Shown: positions 35,751 through 50,136, counted from the stretch's first letter. The stretch: 64,000 nucleotides of DNA from Kryptolebias marmoratus (GCF_001649575.2 NC_051451.1:17689606-17753605); one strand, 5' to 3'. Made by a program: numbers and translations. The notes: generated by a model from the sequence alone, not told the origin.

Positions 35751-38700
35751 AGTAGGGCTGAATAAAAGAGTCTGAGAGAGCCTGAAGGCAAGCAGAGCTG
35801 TCTCTTTTGAGTTGAGCATAGGTGGAAGCTGTAATATCCACATATGATTCTTGTTTAGTGTTCCTAATTTTCCTGTATTGATGTGATAGATTCATTTTCA
35901 CCAGCATCTTTCAAAATGACAATTCAAACCAGACTGATATGGTCTGACAAAGAAATGCACAGAAGACCTGCTACTCCTTAAAAGAAAATTAATTAGAAGG
36001 AAATTAGATTCATTTATTAGATTCATTCATCTTGCAGTTTTAGGTTTCTCCAGAAGCAGTTTTTGTCTTATTGCTCTTACTCTTTTGATCTTTATGGGTA
36101 CATGTTTTCTCAGTTATCGCAACCAAAAAAGATGCGTTTGTCCTTTTTATCTTTTGCATTTAGATTATAATGTGGGCTACACTGAACCGTTCATTGCACC
36201 ATCTGATATTCCTCTAAACACCACAATCTAAACCAGATCGTGACTACACTTACTGCACAGTCATTTGCTATATTGATGATACACTGCAATAATCTTGTGT
36301 TAAATTCAATAACATCAACCTGCAGGAAGTTTTCTAGTTAGCATGACTTTAATAATGGACTGACAGTGCAAGAATGTGGGGTGAAGCCTGCCTTTCCTAA
36401 CTAAAACTGGCAGCCTTTTGCATGCTGCACCAGCATAGTCACAGTTGAGAGTTGCATAAAGAAAGCATTAGTATTGATTCTACATAAGCCTGTGACTGGC
36501 TAATGTGCTGAGAGCAGGAGGGATGAACCTGACAAATGACGTTAATGTGGCTTCTCCTTTTTTCTAAAAATCATCTGCATCAATAAATGACAAATGCCAT
36601 ATAACAAAACAAACACCAGAGATCAAGAGGGAAGTCTTAATCTCTTTGATGACTCTCTTGTTTCAAGAAAAAAAGTTAGATTATCTTACAGCAGAGTGAT
36701 CATTATGAACTCTGAAACGATCAACAAAATGCAGCTGGAGGCCAAAATCATCTTTTCTTTTACAAGATAATTAGAGCTTTCAAGTTGTTGATAATTTGTA
36801 TTAAATGGAGCAGTTCAATGACACTCGGTAAAAAAAAAAAGTGATTAAAGACAGAGTGTGTATTTGTGCAAATGTCAGAAAGAATGAAAAATAAAAGGTT
36901 TGTTAGAAAAATTGTAATGAATTCGACTGAAAACTTCAAAAGGCCACAGCGCTGTTAGTCTGGCTTTGAATTCTTTGAAAACCAGTTTTATTCATATGAA
37001 AAACTATATTTGTCTTGAAAGCTTGTTGCTCTGCAGATCAAAAAGTGTCTTCAAGTTAAACTAGCTAGAATTAGTATGTTTTATTAATACGATGACTTGT
37101 GATACATTTCTCAAATTCATTGCTTTTAAATGTTTTTTTCTCGTTTGTGTGTCTTTGCCTCTCAAGCCAAAGCAGAAGGCCCCACCTTCAGGCAGACACT
37201 CTCTCTGACTCTGCAAGAAGACGTTACCCAGTCTGACCTCGTTTTCTCCTCACACTTTCAGCCTCTCGGAACATCTGTTGCTTCTTTTGTCCTCTCACTT
37301 GATATTTTCTTTTCTCCTGTATTACCTTCCTCGGCAGGCGTCTTCTTCAGTTTTTCCTTTTTTTGCTGCTGTTCTAGTGTGGCGTGAAGAAAATCAACAA
37401 ACCTGAAGGAGGGTACAGTTTTTTGACTAAGAAGCAGAGCTTCTGTGCAAGAAAACGTTGGGCCTGAAGATCAAAGCTCCCATCATTCTCGAACTGCTGA
37501 CAGGCCAGATCACTGGGCAGCCTGGGATAGAAAGAAAAGAATACACGAAGAAGCAGAATGAATGTTAAATAGACATCTCACAGTTCAAATGTTCTCATCC
37601 TGGATGTTTCTACATCAGGACAGCCATGTGTGGCTGTCTGGGTTTGACAGAACTGTTGAGGACATGCATAGGTTGTGCCAAGTCTTCTGTCTTTTCACTC
37701 TTTTGCACAGCTTGCAGCTACTGAGCTCAGCATGTAGCATCTTAAATCTGCCTGCAATCACACTGATGAGGATGCGTACGATGGTGAAAAGGTTTTTTTT
37801 TTTGTGTTCAACTTTCTGCCTTCGAAACGTCACGGTGCTGTGTGACATATAAGTCAAAGCAAAATTTAATAACCAATCAAATTCTTTCAACACTGTAACT
37901 GATTAAAAATAGTACAGATGACACATTTATAAATTCTGTGCACATGTACCTTTGGTGCATTGCCATGAGGTTTTCATATAAACAGAATGTGTTATACAGC
38001 CATGTCTTGACGAAATAAGAAAATCCTCCCCTGAGAAACTCTATTGTCAGGAGAAAATCTGAATATACTGTATAACTTTATAATACTATCTTCAGAGTAA
38101 CTTACCCAGTCTTTCAGCAATAACTCACCATCATATCATTAGGTTTTATAAAAGTATGTTTTAAGTAAAAGATAGATGGTACTTCTCAACTGTAGCTCAG
38201 AGAATGTTGTTCATTCCTCTAAAATCCTGTTTATTTTAGATTTTTCAGACTGCAAATCAGTTTTCTACATTCTTTTAGTCAAAATAAGCTCAGACCTAAG
38301 GAAGGCAGCAGCCTTTTTGACTTTATTCTTTATGATTTTGCTGGAAGCTGCAAATACCCTTTTTTCTTATAATTTCTCCTACTGTTTTGTTGTACATTGG
38401 TTCAGAGCTGCAACAAATAGCATCAACACTGATCCGGGTCAGATGAAGCGGAGGATTTTTGAGGAAAGATGGCTCTTGCTTTTTCTTTCCTTGAGTGTGC
38501 GTTTGACAGTACTCTTTTCCCATTTGCCCCCCGCCCCCACCTCATCTGTCTGGATCAGCCCCTGATACTTTATCATCTGCTCCCTTGCAAAATCATTCAT
38601 CACTGAGGTTATACAGTAGTGACAGCAAACGGCTCCATAAAACAAGCACTAAAATTAAAAGAAATGCATAAAAGATGGGAAATAGTGTTTAATCAACACA

Positions 38701-40407
38701 CACAGCTGGTTTCTTTCTTACTGAGCAAAGATTAAACTGAATATTTTCAGCTAATGCATTCAAGCCTGAGACTGGTTGTCACACTAAAGCCATTGTTCAC
38801 AAATCCTTCGCAGCAAAAGCATTTTCCACTTTTGTGGCTGCAAAGTTTAACAAACACTGTCTCTGTGTGTTTATTGTTTTTAGAAATGCTCTTCATGGGA
38901 GCTGGTTTTGTTATGGGAGCTATAACAATTTTAAAGCACAGCCTGTGTGTAAATCTTGCTTTGGGCTGAAGGATGCAGTTTTTAGTTTTATTAAGCCAAA
39001 ATTGGTTTAAACAAGCAAAGACTGAGTTTAAATGTGGGATACAATGACAGCCAGCTCATCCAGAAGTTAAATATGTCAGCAATTGGCTTCTTTATTTTAG
39101 GGTATTTGTAATTTTTTAAATATAAAACACAAATATTTAAAGACAGGGGGCTATAGATGTACACTGACACAATTTGCTCAGAATTTGTAGCATGCAAGCA
39201 GCGCATCAGTCCTGGGGGATGTGAAACTGTATGAACTGGCTTCTGTAAAATTCCAGTAGCAAGACGCATGATTTTCCTCTTTTGTGATGGTCTCTTCGCA
39301 GCTCCCGTTTTGCCTGTCCTTGTTTCCATGGAGACCAATGGAGGTGTGGAGAATCCTGAAGTGTCTGTGTGGTTGAAGGATTTGTCATATGTGCCGCCTG
39401 CCACCATCACTTTGATTTTTTTTTTACCCCACCAGGCTCTTTACATTGATGGCACTTCTTCTCAGAGAAATGTAAAATATCGGCTCAAAAAATACTTTCA
39501 GTCACAATATTTTGGTCCTTCAGATCTTAATCGTGTTGTTTTTAAACATAAAGTCAAAAAAATAAGTCCAAAACAAATTATTCCAAAAGAATTCCCAGTG
39601 ATTAATGTGTCCTATGTAGACTCAACCCTAATTTTGGTCTAATGGTGGCAGTAATACCCTCTTTCTTGTTCTCTTAAACAATAACAATGACCTGGTCTAT
39701 TGTTCGTACGGTTGTGTCCTCTTTTCAGCACTGAGAGGCTCATTTGTTGATCTCCTAACTGGATTAGCACTTGTCTGACTAACTGCCTGTAACCCCTAAT
39801 GCTGCTTGGAGCTGCAGTGGGTTGGCTAGGGCTCCTCGCGCTTAATGCCCTGGCTTAGATCGATTCACAGCCCACGACATGCTTTCCCTTTTTGCACCTG
39901 ATCAACTTGTGGACAATGTCAGAGACTGGCGGAATTAACTGAAGATGCAAAGAGTCGAAAGCGTGAGTTTCAGAGCACGCTCGCAAGAGCGTTGTGTTGT
40001 TTGTTCTACAATTCAGGGATTTTTGTATCAGGCCTGGCCTACTTACAGTACAAATGTTCCCACTGAGTGGTTTACGTGAGGCTAGTAGGGGAATTTCAGT
40101 ACTCTGGTTTTATTTTCTTGTTTTGTCTTTAGAAAATAAATGTGGAGACACTTTAAGAAGAAAAAAAAGGAGTCAGGATCTATATGGTTGCATGTTGCCA
40201 AGATGTTTATAGGGGAAACTAACTGTCAGTTCAATAAAACTCACATTCACTGTCAGCTTGACTTTACGTCACCAGCTCTTTGTAAGATCTATAAAAACAG
40301 AGAAAAATTATGTTTTTTACCTCATCAAAACTAAAGATTAAATGCTCACTGCTTTTCATATCAGAGGTTTAGACTAAGATTATCTTATATTCAGAAATGG
40401 AGAAGAT
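35751..40407. other. ank3 intron, upstream of repeat copy D
   Basis: Intronic. It contains an X-box-like site at 39322-39335 and a GC-richer unique island at about 39780-39995 ending in a small hairpin. A stretch at 37330-37460 has an acceptor-like TTTTTTGCTGCTGTTCTAG followed by 29 open codons (CGVKKINKPEGGY...) to a TGA; I recognise no family in it and do not call it. Confidence 0.5.
39322..39335. promoter_or_regulatory. X-box-like palindrome in ank3 intron
   Basis: GTTTCCATGGAGAC keeps the GT...CCATGG...AC frame of X-boxes with altered inner bases. It closely resembles the palindrome at 9265-9278. Binding is uncertain. Confidence 0.3.
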
Positions 40408-40740
40408 GTAGCTGTTTTGGTCAGACTTTAAAAATAATATTTTTCACAATCTCATGCAATATCACGAGATGTCATGGTCAGAGTATGTGTTGTGAATGAC
40501 TCTCATCTACTACTACGCCAAATTTCAGCTCAATATCTGCAAAATTGAAATTTGTGTTGGCAAAAATGTGGACTAGCTGTTGCAGCCATCTTGAATTGGT
40601 TTGACTCTAAAAGTTAATCACTTGTAGATGTACACCCAGTTAATACTTGTTTAAAATCTGTCCAATTGTTAATGACATATTTTGGTATCAAAAAAACACA
40701 CACAGACAATAGGCAAAAACATTATACCCCACTTTTGCTT
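40408..40740 (-). repeat. dispersed repeat family R1, copy D (single unit, minus orientation)
   Basis: Reading the minus strand gives the family order: AGGCAAAAAC-type start region, a GT run, a diverged ATATGTC start block, GTAGATGTACA, AAGATGGCTGCAAC and GTAGTAGATGAGAGTCATTC, ending near the GTCTGACCAAAACAGC end. Only one unit is present, unlike copies A and C. It shares its far-end sequence (AGCTGTTTTGGTCA) with copy E. Confidence 0.75.
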
Positions 40741-43700
40741 TTTTACAGGGGGCCATAATTAAAGATGAAAACACAGCCCCATAAGTATTTTTACCCTCTC
40801 CTTTTGAGTTGACCTTTAGCAAAATCAATTTTTATGCAGAAATGACCGCAGACTGAAGTATCTGCATAAAATAGGTTTTATGCAGAAGAATAAAAACTGT
40901 TTTTATGCAGAAATAAAAAATAATAGTTTGAACGTTTTTCAGCCTGCAAGTGCCGATATTAGTCGCATACTGTGAACTCCAGGGAGGGAGTAGTTCAGGT
41001 TATCATTTCTCCTAAAGGGCATTCTCCAGTGGTCAGTCACATTATAACTACATTTTTTTTAAACTCATTTTTCCAAATAGCCAAAAAGTATTTGCCTCTG
41101 AGATACAAACCAATAGAGGATCCATGCACATGGGACTTTCATTTTTTTGCCCTTTGACCCATCACCTTTTCATTCCAGCTCCAGTCTGAGTTATTATGAC
41201 AGGTCGGACTCTAGCAGCACAAAGGTGAGGACACAATATGAAGGGGCTGGGACGAGCGAGCTGCAGCGGGGGGTTGGAGGCAGAGAGAGACACACGCATG
41301 GCCAGGCAATTTTTTTCTCCGAGCTCTGGAGTTGGGTTGACAGCCATCGTGTGGGTACCAGGGACAATGAGCCGAGGGAGAATTGTGTGGAAGTCTGTGT
41401 GTAGCCTTTGCAACAATACTCCCCATGCTATTCAGTCACTCAGAGCTTCTACTGGAGTGACAGTTTGAGAAATCTCCACTGATGTGGGGCTGGGGTCCCA
41501 GCTGTCAAGCCGGAGCAGCAGGGATGGGTTTGGTGGAGTGAAATGAGAGAGCTCAGAGTGTTTGGTGTTGCTTATCAGACTTGGCAAGAACTCGCGGCTT
41601 TTTGGTTTATGGGATAGAACAACAATAAGTTCTGTGCCTTTTTATTTTCCTTTTCTGCCTCTGTGCGTTATTGTTTTCAGTGATGAAGTGAATGATATCC
41701 ACTGTGATGTTGGCTGCATAAGATTCATGACACAAAACATTTGTCTGAGCCTCTGAAGATGTAATAAATGAAGCTTTTGGTGACACATTTATGAATCTAC
41801 ATGAATACAATAACTAAAGACAGCTTTCTAGTTTGGTTGGAGTTAGTGTTGTAGCATTATTGTAATACTTATGGGATCCTTTATCTTTCAATATATGGCA
41901 CATTTTCTTATTTCTATTTTGAAGGCATCCACATCCACATTGAAAAAAAATAAATAAAAGAACCTCATTTCTTTTTTAATACAGTCTAACAGATGTTTTT
42001 TTTTCTTTTTGTTTCAAATGTATTACAGTAATTTAAACTAGCTATAAATGGTACTTGTTGATTACAGGTAAAGACTGCCTGAAGTCTGGAACCCATAGAC
42101 AAAACTGTGGAAAGGGTTTTAATTATTTTCCAACACTTTACTGCTGCTGCCTTCATTTGTCTGTTTGAGGCCTTAAAATGTCTTCTTCTGCAGGTGAGAC
42201 ACATCTCAAAGACGGTTTCAGCTCTTGCAGAATATTTCACTACTTTACCATCAGGAAGCACCTGACTTGCTTTCAGACTAGATTTTGGGCCTTTCTCTGC
42301 CTGTAATGTGAAGTGTCATCCAACCATCTTTAGTGCATTTAATTTGAGACATTTTCCTGCTCAGAATTCTTCAGTCTGCTCCTGTCTTCTCTACCATCAC
42401 TAGAAAAACACGAGGTACCTCTTGATATTTGAAGCCATGCGTGTCCATGCTGACATGCTGCCTCCATGCTTTTTTACTGATGTTGCTGTATGCTCCATGT
42501 TGTGACTTTTTGCATTTTTTGCTAAATGTTATGCTTGCTTTTTGAAATATTGTAAAATCTGATTTGTGCTTTTTGTTTTTAAGGCTTATGAGTTGCACTT
42601 TGCAGTGAATGCATTTTTTTAGTAGATAAGGATTCCAGTATAATTACCTCCTGGCTGAATTTTGTGTAGCTTCCATTTTCTTTGGCTGAAAAGATCATCC
42701 GAAGCTCATCCTGTGCTGCTGTCTTCTTTGGACCTTCATGGCATTTTATGTTGCTAAGCTCTCCAGAGTGTTTTGTTGTTCTCAAGTATCAAACTGTTGG
42801 TTTGACCTCTCCTAATGTTTCTCCATTTGCAGTTTAAGTGTGGCCAGTTTCATGGCACTAAGTGCTCCTTTGACAACATGTTATGGGTTTACAGCTGACT
42901 TTTTGCCTGCAAGTTTAACTGATGGAGAATCAATGTACTTTTCAGAACGCTGAAGAAAAAAATTAAGCACTATAAAATTTTAAGACTTGTAATAACTAAA
43001 CCCTACCTTCAATTTAGGTGTGAATACCTGCTAATTAAAGTTGATAGTCTGCTCTTTGCAAAAATATCAAACATTTTTTAAATTTTCTGATTTATGACCT
43101 AAGTGAGAGACTTGACATTTACTCCGTTTCGGTTTTGCCCTACCCTGTTCTCAATATCCAAGCCCTCCAGTGACTGTGTGCATGTGTGTGTGTGTATTGG
43201 TGCTCAAAGATCGTTGCCAAGGTGTGAGAAAGATGAGGTGATTTGATACATGTGACCCAGACAGCGTGAGTGTTTTATACACAGAATGTATATGCTTGCC
43301 TGTGTAGTTTGCTGAGTGTACTGTGCGAACTCAATTAGTTGATTTACGTTCAATTAAAACTTCAGCACTCCATGGTGGTAACCTTTTCCCGCCGTTCAGT
43401 TTCCAGATACAATATCAGACAGCAAATCGACCTTTCTGACAGCACTATACGAGAAGTGAATTGAGCTAGGAGTAGTAGTGCTGCATTTCCATTACAGAGA
43501 GTCTTCTGTCTGCATGGCAAGCATCCTTGGCTGACAGTCGAGCTCTTCTTTCCAGAGGATGGAAACGAAGCCTGCATGTGATAAAACGCCCTAGCTGTTA
43601 CTGGTAATAGGCCAGAGGTTACAACAGGAAAACCTGGGTTTAATTCCAGTCGACAGTCTATGTTACACACTAAATGTGTGAAATGTGAAACTTGTGAAAC

Positions 43701-46700
43701 AGGAAAGATCTCTTGGCACAGATGGCAGAATATGTGGAAATATATGTGAACATATTTTTGTTTGGCATTCAACTTAGAGGAAAACTTGTCCAAAAGCTCT
43801 CACATAAATCTATTTTTGATCACTTTATTTGGTTGTTGCTTGTAATTTATTGCTAAAGATGTGAAGCTTGCAAATAAGAAATGATTGTGGTCAGTTTGTA
43901 TTGTACTGAAGATTAATGTCAAGCATATTATTATTTTTGTATTTGAATAGTGAGTATCGCAGTGCAATGTTTTAGTCAACTATATATTGAGCTTATTGTT
44001 AGCCCAATCTTTGTAGCCGTTAAACATTTTAGAATTTTAAAGTTTTTACTGTTATACCATCAGCTTGAAGGGTGATCATTTTTTTCTAAAGAACTCTTTG
44101 TAAATCCTCAGGTTGCAGACGACCTATTGCTCTTTGAAGAAAACCAGCACCCTGAGTGTGTAAATGCATTTATCTGCACCTGGTTGTGTGTGTTCTCCAA
44201 AGTAACACAAGACTCCAGGGTTTGATGGATCTGACAGTACTTTACAGGTGGTTGCTTTGTGTGTGTGCGTGTGTGATGGTACTTTGATGTAGATCTGGCG
44301 AGCTGCGTGAGAGTGAGCACGGCTCCCTCAGGCTCACTGCCTCTTGGCACAACTCTATGATCCTGTCATGACAGGGAAACTTGACACTGGGGAGGGTATT
44401 CTGCTGCCCAGCAGCTTGGGGAGAGTAGCAAGGCTGCACAAACATCCAGCTCCTACAGGTCCAGTGACAAAAATCTATTGAAATACATACAACTTCACAC
44501 ACACTCCTGTCCCCCTGCCCCCTGAAACACTGAACCTCGTGCACACAAGTATCCAAAAGTGCATAGATACACACTGTTGTGTACATACAGAAAAAACACA
44601 GCCATGCTCACACATACTGACCCGGTTTGTACTAATGAACACTCCCATTGCTGAGAGGACAGAGAGATGATTGGCACACAGAAAGCATTACACCAGCACT
44701 TTCAGGCATATGGCATGTGGACCCACTGATGGGCACACACATATGGTGCTGGTGGCTTCTGCTGCTTTGGATGGGAGGAAAGTACTGTGCTCGCCTTTGA
44801 TCAGACTCCAAATCACAGAGCAGAGCACACAAAGTACAGCCTAAAAAAAAATTCTATTTAGGTTGTACCAGTTCAATCATTATTTAACAATGAGTAAACC
44901 AAAAGAATGGCTGTTCAAACTCAATGTTGTTGTTTTTTTTCACAATCACACCATTTATCCTAAAGTCAGCAAAAAACCCTAACTTCACGCTCTCTACAGC
45001 ACTCTAATTGTGGTATTCCGTTACATAATTACTAAACTGTTGCTAATTTTTACTACAAATCTATATTTTAAAAGCTGCTTCACTGTATCTTACCTCTGTC
45101 ACTTGACTTATTACAGTGCAGTGTGGTGATCTAGAGAGCACTGCGAATAGGAACAAATTCGGTGTGATTGTGCAAGACCATGTATTACTGTTCCCAACAG
45201 ATCGTGAAATTGTTTATTCTTCTGCTGCCATTTTTGTGTGAAAACAAAAAAAGGGGGTTTCTTTCCTCTGCTGTTGCTTAGCAGTTGTCACAGTCAGACT
45301 GACATTTGTTCCAGCCAAGAACTCACCTGCTCATTGATTACAGGAAACTCTTAATTAAAAGGCAACTGTGTTTTATTATCTTTCTTTAATCATAGTTCTA
45401 GCCAGGGGATATTATCAGGAAAGTTATTGATTCATTGCTTTAACACAGATTGACTCAGTTTGTTTAATAACACTTGTTTCATGGCAAACTGAATGGCTGA
45501 TAAAACAACATGAACATGAGAAATTTATAGTGTTTTGTGAAACATCCACTTTTATCATCCGCTGCTTCCTGCAATGGTGACATGCAATTAAACATCTCAT
45601 TTGATTTTATTGAAGAGGAAGAGGAAGAAGCAAAGCATCTGTGCCATCCACATTGCTGCCTGAATTATGTTTTTTCAGGCATTACAGGGTAATGACGTGA
45701 CTGTGGATAGAAAGCAGTTTCTTTTCAGAGAGTAAAATCATGACTCAGTATTGATCTGACTGATTAAACCCATCACTGCCCTTCAAAGTGTGACCACATG
45801 ATCAGAAATACAAACTAAATGGATTTGGGTGCTTCAGTTCCACCCAAATATCACAATAAGTAATGCTCGCCAGCGCTCTGCAGCAAATTAGAAGCACAAG
45901 CCACTCAGTTCAGTCAGTCAGCCATTTTCATCCTTTAAGACCCCACCTCAAAGCCTAGGGCAGCACTGTCTTCCTCTGTGTGTCTGTCTGTGTGCGTGTG
46001 TTGGGAAGCTCATCCCCTTCATTTCAAATGTCTTTCTGCCCCTCAGTGGGGAAAACCTGCAAGGACATTTTGGTCTTGTTTTAAGGGCATTTCTTGGTCG
46101 TGACACATATTTAGGTAGGTTATTGGCAGCTAACTGGGTTAAAACACACGTCTCATGGCGCGTTTCGCTCATCCGTGGGGGAAACATTAGAATAATTTAG
46201 ACGATGGAGTAGAGAAACATGGAGGACTTCAAATAGAGAATTAAAAAAAAACAGATGACAATATTATGAAGAGGTTTGCGTGTGTCTGGGTGAAACCTAA
46301 TTAAGGTTATTTATCAATGCCATGTGTAAATAATGAGGACTGCAACAAACATCAGAACAGTTGGTATCACCTTCAGCTGTAGAATTTAAGTCTGAAAATA
46401 TCTTTGCACATTATGCACATTGTTTGACTCTTCAAGGCAGAAAAATATTTGATGATCCAATTAAGTGATTTTTATGTTTTTTTAGTTTTTTTCATAGGTG
46501 TTTTAGGTTTAGCTTATTGTAGTTCATACCTCCTTTCCTGCAAGCTATCCAGATTTTGTACTCACTTGTATTTTTGAAACTGATTTTTTTGTTTGTTTGT
46601 TTGTTTTCACCATATGGTGTTTAAGACTATCTCTGCAGCCTCTTGTACACACCAGCTCCCTCCATGTTGATGCGTTTGCCTTTAAGGCAGTTGTAGAACA

Positions 46701-47215
46701 TAGGAGTGGGGTCAGTGTGTGTTTCTGTCAGTCTATGCAGTTTGGTTTATTTTTTGATCTTTTACCCTCTATGCTTCCCATCTCACATGTCTTTTTGTTC
46801 CTCCTGGAGGCATTTGTTCAGAGCAGACAATGAATTCTCCACATTAGCAGAGCAGCAAATGGGCAAATGGGCTTTAAATGGATTATAAGCTTCCTGTTTA
46901 CAATTACTTTATGCTGCTGCATCTAATCACAGTCACGTTTATCAGGGGTTATATCTCTCAATCAAGACTCAAATACATAAATATATACATATATTTGAGT
47001 ATATTTTATGAGGAAAAAATACAGCTTAAGGAAAAGGGGAAGCTTGCCTATATCCTTTTCAGTGTAAGAATGCAAACGTAAGTTGTTGGGCTATAAATGC
47101 TGTTATCTATTACTTTTGTTTAGTCTAACAGCTTGTGTTTTAAATCATTTTTAATGGCAACAATGCTTTAAAGGTTAAATGTTAAATGTAACAGGCCAGT
47201 TGCTGATTGTGTTGA
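40741..47215. other. ank3 intron, no exon recognised
   Basis: Mostly AT-rich intron. A GC-richer patch at 41160-41530 is open in several frames on both strands and contains an AG/GT-bracketed 46-base segment (41179-41224) whose length is not a multiple of three. A tRNA-like B-box resemblance (GGGTTTAATTCC) lies near 43636. Neither is called as a feature. CA-rich unique DNA lies at 44100-44830. Confidence 0.5.
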
Positions 47216-47232
47216 ACACTAGAGGGCAGCAG
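47216..47232 (+). promoter_or_regulatory. CTCF-like motif upstream of ank3 promoter B
   Basis: ACACTAGAGGGCAGCAG matches the core of the vertebrate CTCF motif (CCACTAGAGGGCAGC-like) at all but the first positions. It lies about 3.4 kb upstream of exon B, between the two ank3 promoters, a reasonable place for a loop anchor or promoter insulator. It is a motif match by eye only. Confidence 0.45.
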
Positions 47233-50039
47233 AGAACAAATAATTTGTTTTTGTCTCATCGAAATGGGGACACTTAGTTATAACATTTTCCCTGTTTAAA
47301 AACAGTTTTTAATTTTGACAGTCAATACATTTTGGCTGAATGGTCTGCAATATTATTCTGAAGCTGAGAAAATAATGTAACTAAAGCTAAGAGTTACTTC
47401 AATAGTATCTAAATCACAATAAATAAATAAATAAATAAAATTACAGGTAAAAAAGAAATGGATAGTAAAATGCAATTATGTCAAGATTTTTAACTTCTTC
47501 AAGAAGCACTATTCAAAAACCTGTTGTGAACAAAGCCATTCAAGTGGATTTTCTTAGTGTGTTACTTTATAACCTCATAGTGACCCAAACGGTTCAAGCC
47601 CTCCACACACAGAGCTCACTTTGCCCGTTTTTGTTCGTGTGCAGGGACACACTGCTGTGGATGCAGGGGTCAAAAAGGTCAGTGAGGCTGATGCTGCTGT
47701 GTTTGATAGTGTTGCACCCACGGGAGCAAAGGGAGACAAACTTAGGATGAGACATATCACTGCAGTTAATCTGAGTCAAACAAAACGGATTCAGGGACAT
47801 CCGAACAGAGATTGCTTTTTTATTGAATACATTCAAAGTTTTGGATGTTTATTTCTCTATTCACTAATATCTAATTTGGCTTTGCTGCTTTTTTAAATGT
47901 GTTGTTTTTGATGGACGGATTGAATTACAACTAAAATTTCAGATCATTTACTATTATCTGCAGTTTGCACTGCCTCTTTATGACAACATCAATAATGACA
48001 GTCACAATATCAGATTTTGCAACATTATAATTTGGTACAATTTAACATTTTCCAATCAAAAATACATGTTGTTACAAAAGCCTTAGGTGATCATTTTATT
48101 TATTTATACAAAGAACAATTTAGTAGCATATTCTACATATTGTGTGTTGTTGTTGTTTTTTCTAGTAGTGGTAGTTTTGCTCTGGCTGTGTATTATGTGT
48201 CCATGGCCTTGTGCCTGGAAAATGGTGGAAAACATCCAATAGTCATCAACCTTTGAGCCAGCACTCCTCCATTGTAGTAGCTGTTTGATTTTCTTTGCTT
48301 GTGAAATACTGGTGCCTAAAATATAGGACACGTTGGCAGTGGGCTTTACTCTGACTGGGTGGGAAAAGGTGGCTTATGGTCTTCTTTTGGCTATCAAAGT
48401 GTGAATTGAGTTTTGTCAGAAGACAAATATTTAACTAAATGTTTGCTTTAGAACAATGAGTGAGTTATTTATCCACAGACTTAGTGTTCCTTAGAAATTA
48501 TTCAGTTTTTCATTCAACATGATTTTAGATTTGTATTCATCATTAAACAATGGATTTTCCTGTTTTTGGTTTGTTGATTTGTTTATTGTGTGCACGTTTG
48601 CCCTGGTTTCTCATTGCATCCTCTTCTCCCTCCCAGCTCAGTCCTTCTTCATACCTCTCCATGCTCCTTATCCTTCCATCCTGTCCTCCCCAAAGCCACC
48701 CCATTGGCCCTCGCCTAGCAACCGCATGATAATTTGGCATAATGTGACACCCCCCAGATGCATGATAGGGGCTGTAAGTCAACTATAGCCCCCCCTGTTT
48801 TTTTTTTTTTTTTGCTGGTGGCTGGTGCTTGTGCTTGAAAAGAAAGAAAAATGAAGTGGTGAGGATGAATAGATTTGAGGGCGAGAGAGAGAAAAGGGAA
48901 TTTCACGCTTAGGTCGTTACACGACTGGTGTCCACAGGCTGAACCTGTCATCTCTCCCAGGAGGGTTGTTCTCCTCTCTCTGCATCTGATCATCTCCTTT
49001 TCTTATTCCCAGCTTCTCTCCACATGGCTCCCATGTAGTCCATATGTGCATTTAGAGCCACGAACAAATAAAGTAGCATTTGTGGCAAGCCAACAGGCAT
49101 GTGACGAGGCAGCTTCCCTGCAGGACCCAGCAGTGCTCATAGGTGCTTCTGACACGCAGGCAACACAAAGATGGCTGCTCCATCTGTCTCCACGCTGCTA
49201 TGTCTGACGTGAGCACGGCACTTGTGAAGGACATCCCGAATTAGACGTCTCTTTTTCACCCTTTGATTCACTTTTCTCTCTTCTTCAGTCACAAAAATCC
49301 CATCTATGCTTGCCTCATCCTGTCTCTTTGTTTTGTTGTGTTTCCTTTTCTTATGTGCTCACCTCCTTCTTTGTTTTCAACAAAGACCTGAGTGATTTAG
49401 ACAAACAAAAGCCTCTTCGACCATATCTGACCTCCTCATGATGGTGTCATTGATCCCGGAAAGATTTAACACCGAGCTTCACTGAGCTTAGAGAAGCACA
49501 TGACTGCAATGCCAGAATTTAGGAGAATGGGCAGTGATTTGAATAAATTATTCATAAAATCATCAGAGTAACTGATTAATGATGACTGGTTTGCTCATTA
49601 CCTAGATTGGGTTTTGGTTATGTTATGTATTTATTGAGGAAGACTATAAAATCATTAAATATGACCAGAGTGACAGTTTAGATCTGACAGCACTTGTCTC
49701 TGCATGTATGTGGGCAGGCATGCAAGGGTAATTAAAGTGATTGCACATTCAGCATCCTCTCAGTCCCTCTTTACCTTCACCCGTGTCCTTTTCACATTCT
49801 TCCCCTACTCAAGCTGTTACTTGGCCACCTCCAAATGAGATCTATGTGTGATAGTTGCAGAAAGATGTGCAAAGAAACACCCATTCCACTGTTGCTCCAC
49901 ATATTTTATCCCCAGTCCTATAAGGAATGCCTTTGCTTCATTCATGCACTCACAACCATTCACACACAGTTCATCTCTTTCCAGTTGTTTTTCTCTTTCA
50001 CACACACAAAGGCACTCATTCTAACACACATCTTCCATA
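47233..50039. other. ank3 intron between CTCF-like site and promoter B
   Basis: The stretch has an AAAT microsatellite at 47419-47440 just inside its start and a T-run near 48799. A GC-richer, unique island at 49020-49245 could be a promoter-proximal enhancer. No exon is recognised. Confidence 0.5.
47419..47440. repeat. (AAAT)n microsatellite
   Basis: About five AAAT units, 190 bases downstream of the CTCF-like motif. Confidence 0.9.
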
Positions 50040-50136
50040 GCTGAGCACCAAGCAACGCGCAGCAACAGGGACCAGCGCAAGGAGAAACAGCAGTAAAACA
50101 AAAAAAATTAGAAAAGTCCATTTAAAAGAGAGTGTT

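Noticed and set aside
41179..41224. 46-base AG/GT-bracketed segment as an alternative exon
   Set aside because: The length is not a multiple of three, so it could not lie between an ank3 first exon and exon 2 without breaking the frame, and no ATG frame ends in phase 0.
43600..43660. tRNA-like B-box (GGGTTTAATTCC) suggesting a SINE or tRNA gene
   Set aside because: No convincing A-box at the right distance, no cloverleaf and no tail or target duplication.
43362..43793. 143-codon minus-strand open frame
   Set aside because: Chance-level length with no domain, and it overlaps a possible SINE-like B-box.
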